A stretch of 64,000 nt of DNA from positions 105,573-169,572 of the forward strand of contig BTUU01000014.1 of NCBI GenBank assembly GCA_045863555.1. Reading direction: 5' to 3'. This document shows, piece by piece, positions 8,717 to 16,350 of this stretch. A program made the translations under genes and the position numbers. How positions within the stretch are numbered: position 1 is the first letter of the stretch; each line of letters opens with the position of its first letter. The notes under the pieces are model-generated. The model was not told the DNA's origin. It made no database searches and was given only the letters and a program-made list of their open reading frames with translations. This DNA comes from JACRLV01 sp045863555. GTDB taxonomy: Bacteria; Planctomycetota; Phycisphaerae; UBA1845; Fen-1342.

Positions 8717-8756
8717 AAGATGCGCAAAACGAGTGTACACACACGCTGCGCACCTT
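8717..8756 (+). promoter_or_regulatory. 40-bp dyad element upstream of rocA
   Basis: Left arm AAGATGCGCA (8717-8726), centre TGTACA (8734-8739), right arm TGCGCACCTT (8747-8756), with 7-base spacers on both sides. The arms are reverse complements at 9 of 10 positions and the centre is itself palindromic. The same layout occurs upstream of recQ at 56612-56651. It ends 69 bases before the rocA ATG and 38 bases before its TATACT box, so it is placed to bind a regulator or form a cruciform or hairpin. Which of these, if any, is unknown. Confidence 0.65.
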
Positions 8757-8794
8757 CTCCCCCTCCATCGGCGGCCACCGCGCCAGTCGGCGGC

Positions 8795-8800
8795 TATACT
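8795..8800 (+). promoter_or_regulatory. Probable -10 box of rocA
   Basis: TATACT, 25 bases before the rocA start, is also preserved in the decayed copy at 8357. No good -35 hexamer is seen 16-18 bases upstream, which would fit an activator-dependent promoter. Confidence 0.45.
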
Positions 8801-8825
8801 CGGAACTCGTCGCAAGGAGACACGG

Positions 8826-10391
8826 ATGCTCACCCCCTATCGCCCCGAACCCTACGTCAACTTCGCCGACGCCGAGCCGCGCCGGCTCATGCTCGAAGCC
8901 CTCAAAAACGTCCGCTCGCAGCTCGGCCGCACCTACCCGCTGCGAATCGGCGACCGCCGGATCGAGACCGATGAGAAAATCGCCTCGACAATGCCCGCCG
9001 CCCCCAAAACCGTCGTCGGCCACGTCGGCAAGGCCACGCCCGCCCAGGCCGACGAAGCCATTCGCTCGGCCGCAGAGCATTTCAAATGCTGGAGCCGCGT
9101 CGCCCCCGAGACCCGCGCCCGCGTCCTCTTCAAGGCGGCCGCGATCATGCGCCGCCGGGTCTACGAACTCGCCGCGTGGATGTGCTTCGAGGTCTCGAAG
9201 AGCTGGATCGAAGCCTACGCCGACGCCTGTGAAGCGATCGACTTCCTCGACTTCTACGCCCGCGAGATGATCCGCCTCGGCGGCCCGCAGCCGGTGACGC
9301 CCTTCCCAGGCGAGGACAACGAGCTGCGTTACATGCCGATGGGCGTGACCGTCGTCATCCCCCCATGGAATTTCCCCCTCGCCATCTGCACCGGCATGAC
9401 CGCCGCCGCGATCGTCACCGGCAACACCGTCGTCCTCAAACCCGCCAGCACCGCCCCGGTCATCGCCGCGATCGTCGCCGAAGTCTTTGAGCAGGCTGGC
9501 CTGCCCTCCGGCGTCCTGCAATTCGTCTCCGGCTCGGGCAGCGCGATCGGCGACGTGCTCGTCGACCACCCGCTCACGCGCACCGTCGCGTTCACAGGCT
9601 CCAAACAGGTCGGCCTCCGCATCTTCGAAAAATGCGGCAAGATCGCCCCCGGCCAGATCTGGCTGAAACGCTCCATCCTCGAGATGGGCGGCAAGGACTG
9701 CATCGTCGTCGACGAAACCGCCGACCTCGACGCGGCCGCGGAGGGCGTCGTCGCATCGGCGTTCGGCTTCCAGGGCCAGAAATGCTCGGCCTGCTCGCGG
9801 CTGATCGCCCATGAAGCGATTTACGCCAAACTGCTTGAAAAAATCGTAGACCGCGCCAAACCGCTGACCATGGGCGACACGACCGGCGACGCGAACCTCT
9901 ACATGGGCGCGGTCATCGACGGCAGCGCGTATCGCAAGCATCGCGAGTACATCGAGATCGGCCGCAAAGAAGGCCGCGTCGTCCTCGGCGGAGAAACCGA
10001 GGCCCCCGAGAAGGCCGCCGACCGCGGCTGGTTCGTCCCGCCGACGATCGTCGCCGACGTGGCCCCGTCCGCCCGCCTCGCCTGCGAAGAGATCTTCGGC
10101 CCCGTGCTCGCCGTCCTGAAGGCGAAGGATTTCGACGACGCCCTCGCGATCGCCAACGGCACGGAGTACGGCCTGACCGGCGCACTCTATTCCAACGATC
10201 GCTTCCGCATCGAACGCGCCCGCCACGAGTTCCACGTCGGCAACCTGTACATCAACCGCAAATGCACGGGCGCCCTCGTCGACGTGCAGCCCTTCGGCGG
10301 CTTCAACATGAGCGGCACGGACAGCAAGGCCGGCGGGCGGGATTATCTGCTGCTTTTCATGCAGGGGAAGAGCATTACGGAGCGGCTATAA
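8826..10391 (+). CDS. rocA: L-glutamate gamma-semialdehyde (P5C) dehydrogenase
   Basis: A 521-residue aldehyde dehydrogenase of the P5C dehydrogenase type, which oxidises glutamate semialdehyde to glutamate with NAD+ in proline and arginine catabolism. The oxyanion Asn lies in VVIPPWNFPLAICTG, the NAD-binding VAFTGSKQVG motif is present, the general base Glu is in LEMGGKD, and the catalytic Cys is in FGFQGQKCSACSR. AAGGAGA lies 6 bases before the ATG. No proline dehydrogenase gene is adjacent. The gene is bracketed by degenerate copies of its own ends (8357-8470 and 11081-11143) and followed by Uma2 genes. Confidence 0.95.
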   Translation: MLTPYRPEPYVNFADAEPRRLMLEALKNVRSQLGRTYPLRIGDRRIETDEKIASTMPAAPKTVVGHVGKATPAQADEAIRSAAEHFKCWSRVAPETRARVLFKAAAIMRRRVYELAAWMCFEVSKSWIEAYADACEAIDFLDFYAREMIRLGGPQPVTPFPGEDNELRYMPMGVTVVIPPWNFPLAICTGMTAAAIVTGNTVVLKPASTAPVIAAIVAEVFEQAGLPSGVLQFVSGSGSAIGDVLVDHPLTRTVAFTGSKQVGLRIFEKCGKIAPGQIWLKRSILEMGGKDCIVVDETADLDAAAEGVVASAFGFQGQKCSACSRLIAHEAIYAKLLEKIVDRAKPLTMGDTTGDANLYMGAVIDGSAYRKHREYIEIGRKEGRVVLGGETEAPEKAADRGWFVPPTIVADVAPSARLACEEIFGPVLAVLKAKDFDDALAIANGTEYGLTGALYSNDRFRIERARHEFHVGNLYINRKCTGALVDVQPFGGFNMSGTDSKAGGRDYLLLFMQGKSITERL

Positions 10392-10435
10392 TACCCAATG
10401 GTGGTTCGCGGCTCGGCCGCCGGGAGGAGCAACCG

Positions 10436-11047
10436 ATGGTGGTGCGGGACGTGGAATTCGCGGTCGACGAGCACGGCCAGGCGCAATTCAGCGGCATGCG
10501 CATGACCGTCGACGAATTTCTCAGTCTGCCGGACGACGGCGGCAAGTACGAACTTGTTGACGGAGTGGTGCTCATGTCGCCTTCGCCGAGCCCGCCGCAT
10601 CAGAAAGTCGCCGGAGAGATCTTCGCGCAGATCAAGTGGTTTTTGCGCACGCACGCACTCGGCGAGGTTTTCATGGAGATCGACGTTCACCTGGGTCGAA
10701 GCCCGGCCGGCGGCGATCTTGTGTACGGGCCCGATGTGATTTTTGTTCGCAGCGAACGCGTGCGTAGCATGCATGAACGGATCGTGGGTCCGCCGGACCT
10801 GGTGGTCGAGGTAGTCTCGCCAGGTTCGCGCGGGCGCGACACGATCACGAAACGTGGTGACTACGAGCGTTTCGGCGTGGGCGAGTATTGGATCATTGAC
10901 CCGGCCCGGGATGCGATGACGTTTCTTCGGCTGCAAGGCGGGCAATTCGTCGAGGTGAATCCCAACCCCGACACGTTCGCCAGCCACGCAGTTGCGGGCT
11001 TCGTACTCGACCTCAAACCGATTCGCGACGCATTCAAGCCCTGGTAG
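10436..11047 (+). CDS. Uma2-family (DUF820) PD-(D/E)XK nuclease-like protein, copy 1
   Basis: A 203-residue protein starting at the ATG behind GGGAGGAG (10421-10428). It has the Uma2 pattern: YELVDGVVLMSPSPSP, then GPDVIFV supplying the active-site Asp, VVEVVSPGS supplying the Glu, and TKRGDYERFGVGEYWIIDP supplying the Lys and closing motif. The fold is that of restriction-like endonucleases, but no member has a settled biological role. It begins 44 bases after rocA; a TATAAT at the rocA 3' end may be its own promoter. Confidence 0.85.
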   Translation: MVVRDVEFAVDEHGQAQFSGMRMTVDEFLSLPDDGGKYELVDGVVLMSPSPSPPHQKVAGEIFAQIKWFLRTHALGEVFMEIDVHLGRSPAGGDLVYGPDVIFVRSERVRSMHERIVGPPDLVVEVVSPGSRGRDTITKRGDYERFGVGEYWIIDPARDAMTFLRLQGGQFVEVNPNPDTFASHAVAGFVLDLKPIRDAFKPW

Positions 11048-11080
11048 CGCGGCGCAGAGAGATCGAATTGCCCTCGATCG

Positions 11081-11143
11081 ACCGGCGGACGCGACTATCT
11101 GCTGCGGTTCATGGAGGGGAAGAGCGTTACGAGCGGGTACAAT
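11081..11143 (+). pseudogene. Decayed copy of the rocA 3' end
   Basis: The stretch reads GGRDYLLRFMEGKSVTSG, against GGRDYLLLFMQGKSITER at the rocA C-terminus, with similarity continuing into the downstream TACAAT (TATAAT after rocA). It lies between Uma2 copies 1 and 2, exactly where a second rocA would end if a rocA-Uma2 unit had been duplicated in tandem and the second rocA then deleted. Confidence 0.8.
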
Positions 11144-11176
11144 CGAGCGTGCTCCTGCTTTGCTCGGAGGCGTCCA

Positions 11177-11788
11177 ATGGCTGCCGATGTACTTGACACC
11201 GATGTTGATGAGCGCGGCCATCCGTGCTTTGCGGGCTTGCGCATGGGCGTCGCCGAATTTCTGGAACTGCCCGACGATGGGTTCAAGTACGAGTTGGTCG
11301 ACGGAGTGGCCGTCATGTCGCCTTCGCCTCTGCCGGCGCACCAGGAAGTTGCAGTCGAAGTTGCGTATCAGATCAAAGCGTTCCTGCGCAGCGCCCGGGT
11401 GGGACGCGTCTTTACGGACATCGACGTGCATCTGGGGGCCGAGTCGCCCGGGAAGGACCTCGTATACAAACCCGATGTCGTCTTTGTGCGCGAAGAGCGC
11501 ATTGCCGGGATGGCCGAGAAGATCGTCGGAGCACCCGATCTCGTCGTCGAAGTGATTTCTCGCGGATCGCGTCGGATGGATACGATTACGAAGCGCGGCG
11601 ACTACGAGCGTTTCGGCGTCGGCGAGTACTGGATCTTCGATCCGCAGCGCTCGGCGATGACGTTTCTCCGCCGGGTGGACGGACGTTTTGCCGAGGTGAC
11701 GGTGCGGGGCGACGAATTCCGTAGCGAGTCGATCCCCGCGTTCGTGCTCGATCTCATCCCGATTCGTGAGGCGTTCAAGCCCTGGTAA
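11177..11788 (+). CDS. Uma2-family PD-(D/E)XK nuclease-like protein, copy 2
   Basis: A 203-residue paralogue of copy 1, the same length and closest to it in the start and end blocks (FKYELVDGVAVMSPSPLP; ITKRGDYERFGVGEYWIFDP; C-terminal EAFKPW). The active-site series is complete: KPDVVFV, VVEVISRGS, ITKRGDY. CGGAGG lies 6 bases before the ATG at 11177. It is preceded by the rocA 3' remnant, so it is best explained as a product of duplication of the rocA-Uma2 unit. Confidence 0.85.
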   Translation: MAADVLDTDVDERGHPCFAGLRMGVAEFLELPDDGFKYELVDGVAVMSPSPLPAHQEVAVEVAYQIKAFLRSARVGRVFTDIDVHLGAESPGKDLVYKPDVVFVREERIAGMAEKIVGAPDLVVEVISRGSRRMDTITKRGDYERFGVGEYWIFDPQRSAMTFLRRVDGRFAEVTVRGDEFRSESIPAFVLDLIPIREAFKPW

Positions 11789-11820
11789 CGCGGCGGCGGT
11801 CGCGCGGGCGAGGTAATTTG

Positions 11821-12435
11821 ATGGTCATTCGCCTGCACGAAATCGACGAATCGCAGCTTGGCCAGGGCCAGTTCGCAGGATTCCGGATGACCGCCGAGGA
11901 GTTCTACGAATTGCCGGACGACGGTTGCCGATACGAGTTGATCAACGGAGTGGTGGTCATGTCGCCCAGCCCGACGCCGGCGCACCAGAAGGTCGCGGGC
12001 GAGGTTTTTACGCAACTCCACCTGTTCCTCCGCGGCGCTCCAATCGGACACGTGTTTTACGAAATGGACGTGCTGCTCAATCCCGGCGTGCGCGGCGAGG
12101 CCGATCTGGTCTGTAAACCGGATGTGAGTTTTGTCCGCAGCGATCGCCCCATATCGTCTGATCAACGTCTGTCGTTGAGTCCCGACCTGGCGGTGGAGGT
12201 CGTTTCGCGCGGCACGCGAAAACGCGACACCATTCAAAAACGCGCCGACTACGAACGCTTTGGCGTGCGCGGATACTGGATTGTCGACCCCGAGCGTGAC
12301 TCTGTTACCTTCCTGCGATTGATTGACGGCAAATTCGCCGAAGTCGATTGCCCCGGCGACGGTTATGCGAGCGAAGCCGTCCCGGGCTTTGTCCTCGACC
12401 TGCGTCCGGTTCGCGCGGCGTTTAAACCGTGGTGA
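11821..12435 (+). CDS. Uma2-family PD-(D/E)XK nuclease-like protein, copy 3
   Basis: A 204-residue paralogue, more diverged (CRYELINGVVVMSPSPTP; KPDVSFV; AVEVVSRGT; IQKRADYERFGVRGYWIVDP). It keeps the Asp, Glu and Lys. The ATG at 11821 follows GAGG by 7 bases and begins 32 bases after copy 2, so the two are probably cotranscribed. No rocA remnant separates copies 2 and 3, so this duplication differs from the first. Confidence 0.85.
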   Translation: MVIRLHEIDESQLGQGQFAGFRMTAEEFYELPDDGCRYELINGVVVMSPSPTPAHQKVAGEVFTQLHLFLRGAPIGHVFYEMDVLLNPGVRGEADLVCKPDVSFVRSDRPISSDQRLSLSPDLAVEVVSRGTRKRDTIQKRADYERFGVRGYWIVDPERDSVTFLRLIDGKFAEVDCPGDGYASEAVPGFVLDLRPVRAAFKPW

Positions 12436-12569
12436 GCTTTAGTCGGCCGGGCGCAGTCAGATCGCCCGCCACCCATTGTCTCAGAGCAAACCCTGGAAAA
12501 TCTCCTGCCGGGAATCACGCCCGGCCAAAGCAAACTGGAACGCGCGCGGCTATACTTGCTGTACTGTTT

Positions 12570-12643
12570 GGGCGGTTAGCTCAGCTGGCTAGAGCGTCTC
12601 GTTTACACCGAGAAGGTCGTGGGTTCGAGTCCCTCACTGCCCA
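12570..12643 (+). tRNA. tRNA-Val (anticodon UAC)
   Basis: A 74-base cloverleaf: acceptor GGGCGGT pairs with ACTGCCC (one G-T pair), D-arm GCTC/GAGC, anticodon stem TCTCG/CGAGA with loop TTTACAC giving anticodon TAC, T-arm CGTGG-GTTCGAG-TCCCTC, discriminator A. CCA is not encoded. A TATACT box lies at 12551-12556. Confidence 0.97.
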
Positions 12644-12697
12644 ATGCGTTTCTCGAAGACGGTTTGAATTCGCTCGATAAATTGCACTGCCGGGCCG

Positions 12698-12874
12698 TTA
12701 TCGTAGGAATTCGACCAGAAGGCCCGGCCCGAATACGGCGCCGACCACGATCCAGATGATGTACTGCGTTCGATCGGGGTCGGCCGAACGCTCAACCGCG
12801 TCGATTTGCGACCCGCACTTCGGGCAGAAGTGTGCTTTTGGCGTCACGCACTGTAGGCAATTCGGGCAGGTCAT
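12698..12874 (-). CDS. 58-residue zinc-ribbon membrane protein
   Basis: A short gene starting MTCPNCLQCVTPKAHFCPKC: two CxxC knuckles (CPNC and CPKC) make a classic zinc ribbon in the first 21 residues. A polar linker follows, then one transmembrane helix (TQYIIWIVVGAVFGPGLLVEF) and the stop at 12698. Zinc ribbon plus a single span matches many small planctomycete and actinobacterial membrane proteins of unknown role. It faces the tRNA gene and is divergent from the GH43 gene. Confidence 0.65.
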   Translation of the reverse strand: MTCPNCLQCVTPKAHFCPKCGSQIDAVERSADPDRTQYIIWIVVGAVFGPGLLVEFLR

Positions 12875-12929
12875 ATCTTGTCATGCTAGCCGCCGGAACG
12901 CTCAACCGGAAGACCAAGTTGAGGTCTCG

Positions 12930-13907
12930 ATGATCGATTTGAGAATGACCAGGTGGATGACCGCCCTGCTCCTCGCCGCCGCGGCCGGATGCGCGACGAC
13001 CCAATCTCGCTCCGCGGCCGTCGAGCTCCCGCCAAACCCCATCCTCCCCGGCTGGTACGCCGACCCCGAGGTCGCCTGCTTCAACGGCGTCTATTGGATT
13101 TACCCGACCTACTCCGCCCCCTACGACCAGCAGCTCCACTTCGACGCCTTCTCCTCCCCCAATCTCATCACCTGGACAAAGCACGAACGCGTCCTCGAAG
13201 CGTCGTCGGTCCCTTGGGCCCGCCGGGCCATGTGGGCGCCGGCCGTAGTGGACCGCGGCGGAAAGTTCTATTTCTTCTTCGCGGCCAACGACATCCAAAG
13301 CGACAACGAACTCGGCGGCATCGGCGTGGCCGTCGCCGACCGACCCGACGGTCCCTTCAAGGATCTGCTGGGCAAGCCGCTCATCGACCGTTTCCACAAC
13401 GGCGCCCAGCCGATCGACCAGTTCGTCTTTCGCGACTCCGATGGCGCGGACTACCTGATCTACGGCGGCTGGCGACACTGTAATCTCGCCCGCTTGAAGC
13501 CGGATTTCACAGGAATCCTGCCCCTCCCCGACGGCCGGCTGTTCAAGGAGATCACGCCCGAAGGCTACGTCGAAGGCCCGTTCATGTTCGTCCGCGGCGG
13601 CAAGTACTATTTCATGTGGTCCGAAGGCGGCTGGACCGGCCCCGACTATCGCGTCGCTTATGCGATGGCCGACTCGGTCCACGGCCCCTTCACGCGCATC
13701 GGCACCATCCTCCAGCAGGATCCGGCCGTCGCCACAGGCGCGGGCCACCACAGCGTGCTCGAAGACCCCGGGACCGGCCGGTACTTCATCGTCTACCACC
13801 GCCGGCCGCTCGGCGAGACGGATCGAAACCACCGCGTCGTCTGCATCGAACCGATGTATTTCGATGAAAACGGCCGTATCCTGCCAGTGAAGCTCACGGG
13901 TCGCTGA
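12930..13907 (+). CDS. Glycoside hydrolase family 43-type lipoprotein
   Basis: A 325-residue protein. The ATG at 12930 has GAGG 5 bases upstream; the frame is open further 5' but the signal peptide begins here. Lipobox AAGC (TALLLAAAAGC) predicts an exported lipoprotein. It follows the five-blade GH43 pattern: LPGWYADPEV supplies the catalytic base Asp, AQPIDQFVFRDSDG the pKa-modulating Asp, and VEGPFMF the general acid Glu, with GAGHHSVLEDPGTGRYF further on. GH43 enzymes release arabinose or xylose from plant and algal polysaccharide. It is followed 19 bases later by the MBL gene. Confidence 0.9.
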   Translation: MIDLRMTRWMTALLLAAAAGCATTQSRSAAVELPPNPILPGWYADPEVACFNGVYWIYPTYSAPYDQQLHFDAFSSPNLITWTKHERVLEASSVPWARRAMWAPAVVDRGGKFYFFFAANDIQSDNELGGIGVAVADRPDGPFKDLLGKPLIDRFHNGAQPIDQFVFRDSDGADYLIYGGWRHCNLARLKPDFTGILPLPDGRLFKEITPEGYVEGPFMFVRGGKYYFMWSEGGWTGPDYRVAYAMADSVHGPFTRIGTILQQDPAVATGAGHHSVLEDPGTGRYFIVYHRRPLGETDRNHRVVCIEPMYFDENGRILPVKLTGR

Positions 13908-13926
13908 ACGACAGAGGAGAAGCCGC

Positions 13927-14661
13927 ATGGCCTCGATCACGGAAATCGCCCCCGGCGTACATCGAATCAGCATCCTGTTCCGCGAGATCAATCTTCAGTT
14001 CAACCACTTCCTGGTCGTCGACGATGAACCGCTGCTCTATCACACCGGCATGCGCCGCATGTTCCCGGAGGTCCTTGAGGCAGTGAAACGCGTGATCGAC
14101 CCGGCCACGCTCCGCTGGATCGGCTTCAGCCACTTCGAAGTGGACGAGTGCGGCTCGCTGAACGACTGGCTCCGGCTCGCCCCGCACGCGCAGGCCGTCT
14201 CCGGCATCGTCGGCTCACTCGTAAACCTGACCGACTTCGCCGACCGCCCGCCGCGAGCGCTGAACTCCGATGAGACGTTCACCACCGGCCGCTGCCGCTT
14301 CCGCTACCGCCCCACGCCGCACCTGCCGCACGGCTGGGATGCGGGCGTGCTCTATGAGGAGACCCAGCGGATCCTCTTCTGCTCCGATCTCTTCACGCAC
14401 AACGGCGATGTCGAGCCGCTCACGGAATCCGACATCCTGGGCCGGGCGCACCAGTCGCTCATCGACTTTCAGGCCGGCCCGCTGATGGACTACATGCCCT
14501 ACTCGCCCAACACGCGCCCGCTCCTGGAGGGTCTCGCGGCGCTCCGGCCCCGCACGCTCGCGACGATGCACGGCAGCTCGTTCACCGGCGACTGCGCGAA
14601 GGCGCTGATCGAGCTTGACGGCGTGATGAAGGAGACGCTCGGCGTCCCGTCGCGCCGGTAG
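13927..14661 (+). CDS. Metallo-beta-lactamase-fold ODP-type (flavodiiron-like) protein
   Basis: A 244-residue protein with AGAGGAG 7 bases before the ATG. The metal site is of the flavodiiron kind: HFEVDECGSLNDW (HxExD, with the usual second His of HxExDH replaced), then H151-type and FCSDLFTHNGD, and MHGSSF near the end. Family members bind a non-haem diiron centre that reduces O2 or NO, but here no flavodoxin domain is attached, so the electron partner is unknown. It sits directly behind the GH43 gene. Confidence 0.8.
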   Translation: MASITEIAPGVHRISILFREINLQFNHFLVVDDEPLLYHTGMRRMFPEVLEAVKRVIDPATLRWIGFSHFEVDECGSLNDWLRLAPHAQAVSGIVGSLVNLTDFADRPPRALNSDETFTTGRCRFRYRPTPHLPHGWDAGVLYEETQRILFCSDLFTHNGDVEPLTESDILGRAHQSLIDFQAGPLMDYMPYSPNTRPLLEGLAALRPRTLATMHGSSFTGDCAKALIELDGVMKETLGVPSRR

Positions 14662-14794
14662 TGCGTCTCAGAGACCGCGCGGCACGGTGCAGCGTCCGGC
14701 CGCGCCCGCTCAACCACCAGAAAAGCAGCCGTGCGCGGCACAATCCCCCGGATGGCCGCGCACGTGCTTCAACGACCCGCCTGCCCCCTGCCGG

Positions 14795-15088
14795 TCATCC
14801 TCCATCCCCACAACTGCCGTCGCGCCGCCGGTCCTGATCGCCCTGCCCGTCGCCGCTGCCATCGCCGTTTCCGCCCGACCCATTCGGGCCGCCATACTGC
14901 TGCTGCGTGCCGTCGCACGAGCCGTCCATCAGGTGCAGCTGGAGGCGGATCTGGTCCTGGGTCGGCTTGGCGGTCGTGAACTTGAGGCCTGTACCCGAGC
15001 CGGTCAGCCGGGCGAGCATCGGATCATCGCAGCCGCTCAGCAGCGCCAGCGCCGCCAGCGGCGCGAGCACGATCAACATGCGTTTCAT
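14795..15088 (-). CDS. Small lipoprotein with Gly/Asp-rich tail
   Basis: 97 residues from the ATG at 15088, with GGGAGAAG 4 bases upstream. Lipoprotein signal MKRMLIVLAPLAALALLSGC. The mature chain has a short ordered part (LKFTTAKPTQDQIRLQLHLM) followed by a Gly/Asp/Gln-rich low-complexity tail. Divergent from the first ECF sigma operon. Function unknown. Confidence 0.6.
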   Translation of the reverse strand: MKRMLIVLAPLAALALLSGCDDPMLARLTGSGTGLKFTTAKPTQDQIRLQLHLMDGSCDGTQQQYGGPNGSGGNGDGSGDGQGDQDRRRDGSCGDGG

Positions 15089-15244
15089 GGGCTTCTCCCG
15101 TTGGATGAAAGGTACGGTTTCGAGTCGCGCCGGCCCGAACGTCGGACCGATGCGTTGCGTCTGATGACCGGTCGATCGACAATCATCGTCATCGTGAATT
15201 GAACGTCCCTGCCGCCCGATACCTGCGGCGATGCAGAAAATGCA

Positions 15245-15895
15245 ATGATGAAGGATCCGCCCGCGCCGAACGTTGAATCCGCTGTGGGCGACGAAAGCCA
15301 ACCCGGCGATCACGACCTGCTGCACCGGACATCGCTCGGCGACCGGGACGCGTTCGCCGAGCTGGTTCGCCGGCACCAGCAGCGTGCCGTTGCGCTCGCC
15401 CAGCGGTTTCTCGGCCGGGCAGATGCTGCGGAGGACGTGGCCCAGGACGCGTTTATTCGCGTTTTCCAGAGTGCAAGCAGCTACACGCCGCAGGCGAAAT
15501 TCACGACCTGGCTCTATCGAATCGTCGCCAATCTCTGCTGGGATGCGCGGCGGCGCCGCGCACGGAATGATCGGACCCCGCCCGTCGCTTCCTACATCGA
15601 ATCAGCGTCTGGTGATTTGCTGGAACGCCGCGAAACGGCGGCAGCCGTGCGAAACGCCATCGCCGAACTTCCCGACCGCCAGCGACTGGTCGTCATTCTG
15701 CACCGCTTCGACGGCCTCGGACACGAGGAAATCGCGGAGATTACCGGCTGGAGCCGCTCAGCCGTCGAATCGTGCCTCGTTCGGGCGTACGCGCAGCTGC
15801 GAATCACGCTCGCTCCCCTGAGTGACTCCCCGGGGAGCGAATCCTCCGCAGGAAGGCCCGACGTCAACCGTTCAACAAGTGAGGACTCGCCATGA
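15245..15895 (+). CDS. ECF-family RNA polymerase sigma factor (module 1)
   Basis: A 216-residue sigma-70 family factor of group 4. Region 2 contains DAFAELVRRHQQRAV and ADAAEDVAQDAFIRVF, with the -10-recognising TTWLYRIVANLCWDARRR; region 4 is LPDRQRLVVILHRF...LGHEEIAEITGWSRSAVESCLVRA, a helix-turn-helix for the -35. The stop overlaps the start of the zinc anti-sigma gene (ATGA), so the two proteins are translationally coupled. Confidence 0.93.
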   Translation: MMKDPPAPNVESAVGDESQPGDHDLLHRTSLGDRDAFAELVRRHQQRAVALAQRFLGRADAAEDVAQDAFIRVFQSASSYTPQAKFTTWLYRIVANLCWDARRRRARNDRTPPVASYIESASGDLLERRETAAAVRNAIAELPDRQRLVVILHRFDGLGHEEIAEITGWSRSAVESCLVRAYAQLRITLAPLSDSPGSESSAGRPDVNRSTSEDSP

Positions 15896-16350
15896 GACAC
15901 ATGCGCGACATCGAACTGATCGAACTCGCCGGCGGGCAGATCGCCCCCGACGAAACGATGCGCACCCATCTGGCGGCGTGCGCAGAGTGCCGCCGCCGAT
16001 ACGAGGCGATGCGCCAAGTCCACACTACGCTCGGCGTGATATCGACCGACCGCGTGGACGTGGATTTGTGGCCGGCGGTTGCCGCCCGGCTCGATAAACG
16101 CACGCTGATCCGGTTGCCACGAGCGCAGGCGACTGCGCTGCGGCTCCTGCGCGTCGCGGCCACCGTGCTGATCGGCGCGGGGCTCGGGCATGGAGCGGGC
16201 CGTCTCTGGCTGCCGGCCCACGAGCCCCCGACTCCGACCGACGCGCAGCTTGATTCAGGGCTCGCGCTGGGTGCGCTCGAGTTCCCATCCGCGACCGGCC
16301 TGGTCAGCGTCTTCGAACTCGCGGAGGACGACGCGGAGGTGCAACCATGA
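15892..16350 (+). CDS. Zinc-binding anti-sigma factor, membrane-bound
   Basis: A 152-residue protein with an N-terminal zinc anti-sigma motif MRTHLAACAECRRRYEAM (HxxxCxxC) and one transmembrane span at about residues 79-100 (LRVAATVLIGAGLGHGAG), followed by a short periplasmic tail. It should hold the ECF factor inactive at the membrane until a signal arrives. It overlaps the genes on both sides by 4 bases. Confidence 0.85.
   Translation: MRHMRDIELIELAGGQIAPDETMRTHLAACAECRRRYEAMRQVHTTLGVISTDRVDVDLWPAVAARLDKRTLIRLPRAQATALRLLRVAATVLIGAGLGHGAGRLWLPAHEPPTPTDAQLDSGLALGALEFPSATGLVSVFELAEDDAEVQP

Noticed and set aside
10386..10391. TATAAT at the end of rocA as a strong promoter for Uma2 copy 1
   Set aside because: The -10 is good but no -35-like hexamer is found at 16-18 bases, and it overlaps the rocA stop. 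Kept only as a possibility.
12551..12556. Full promoter for tRNA-Val
   Set aside because: TATACT is well placed but no -35 box is evident; not listed as a separate feature.
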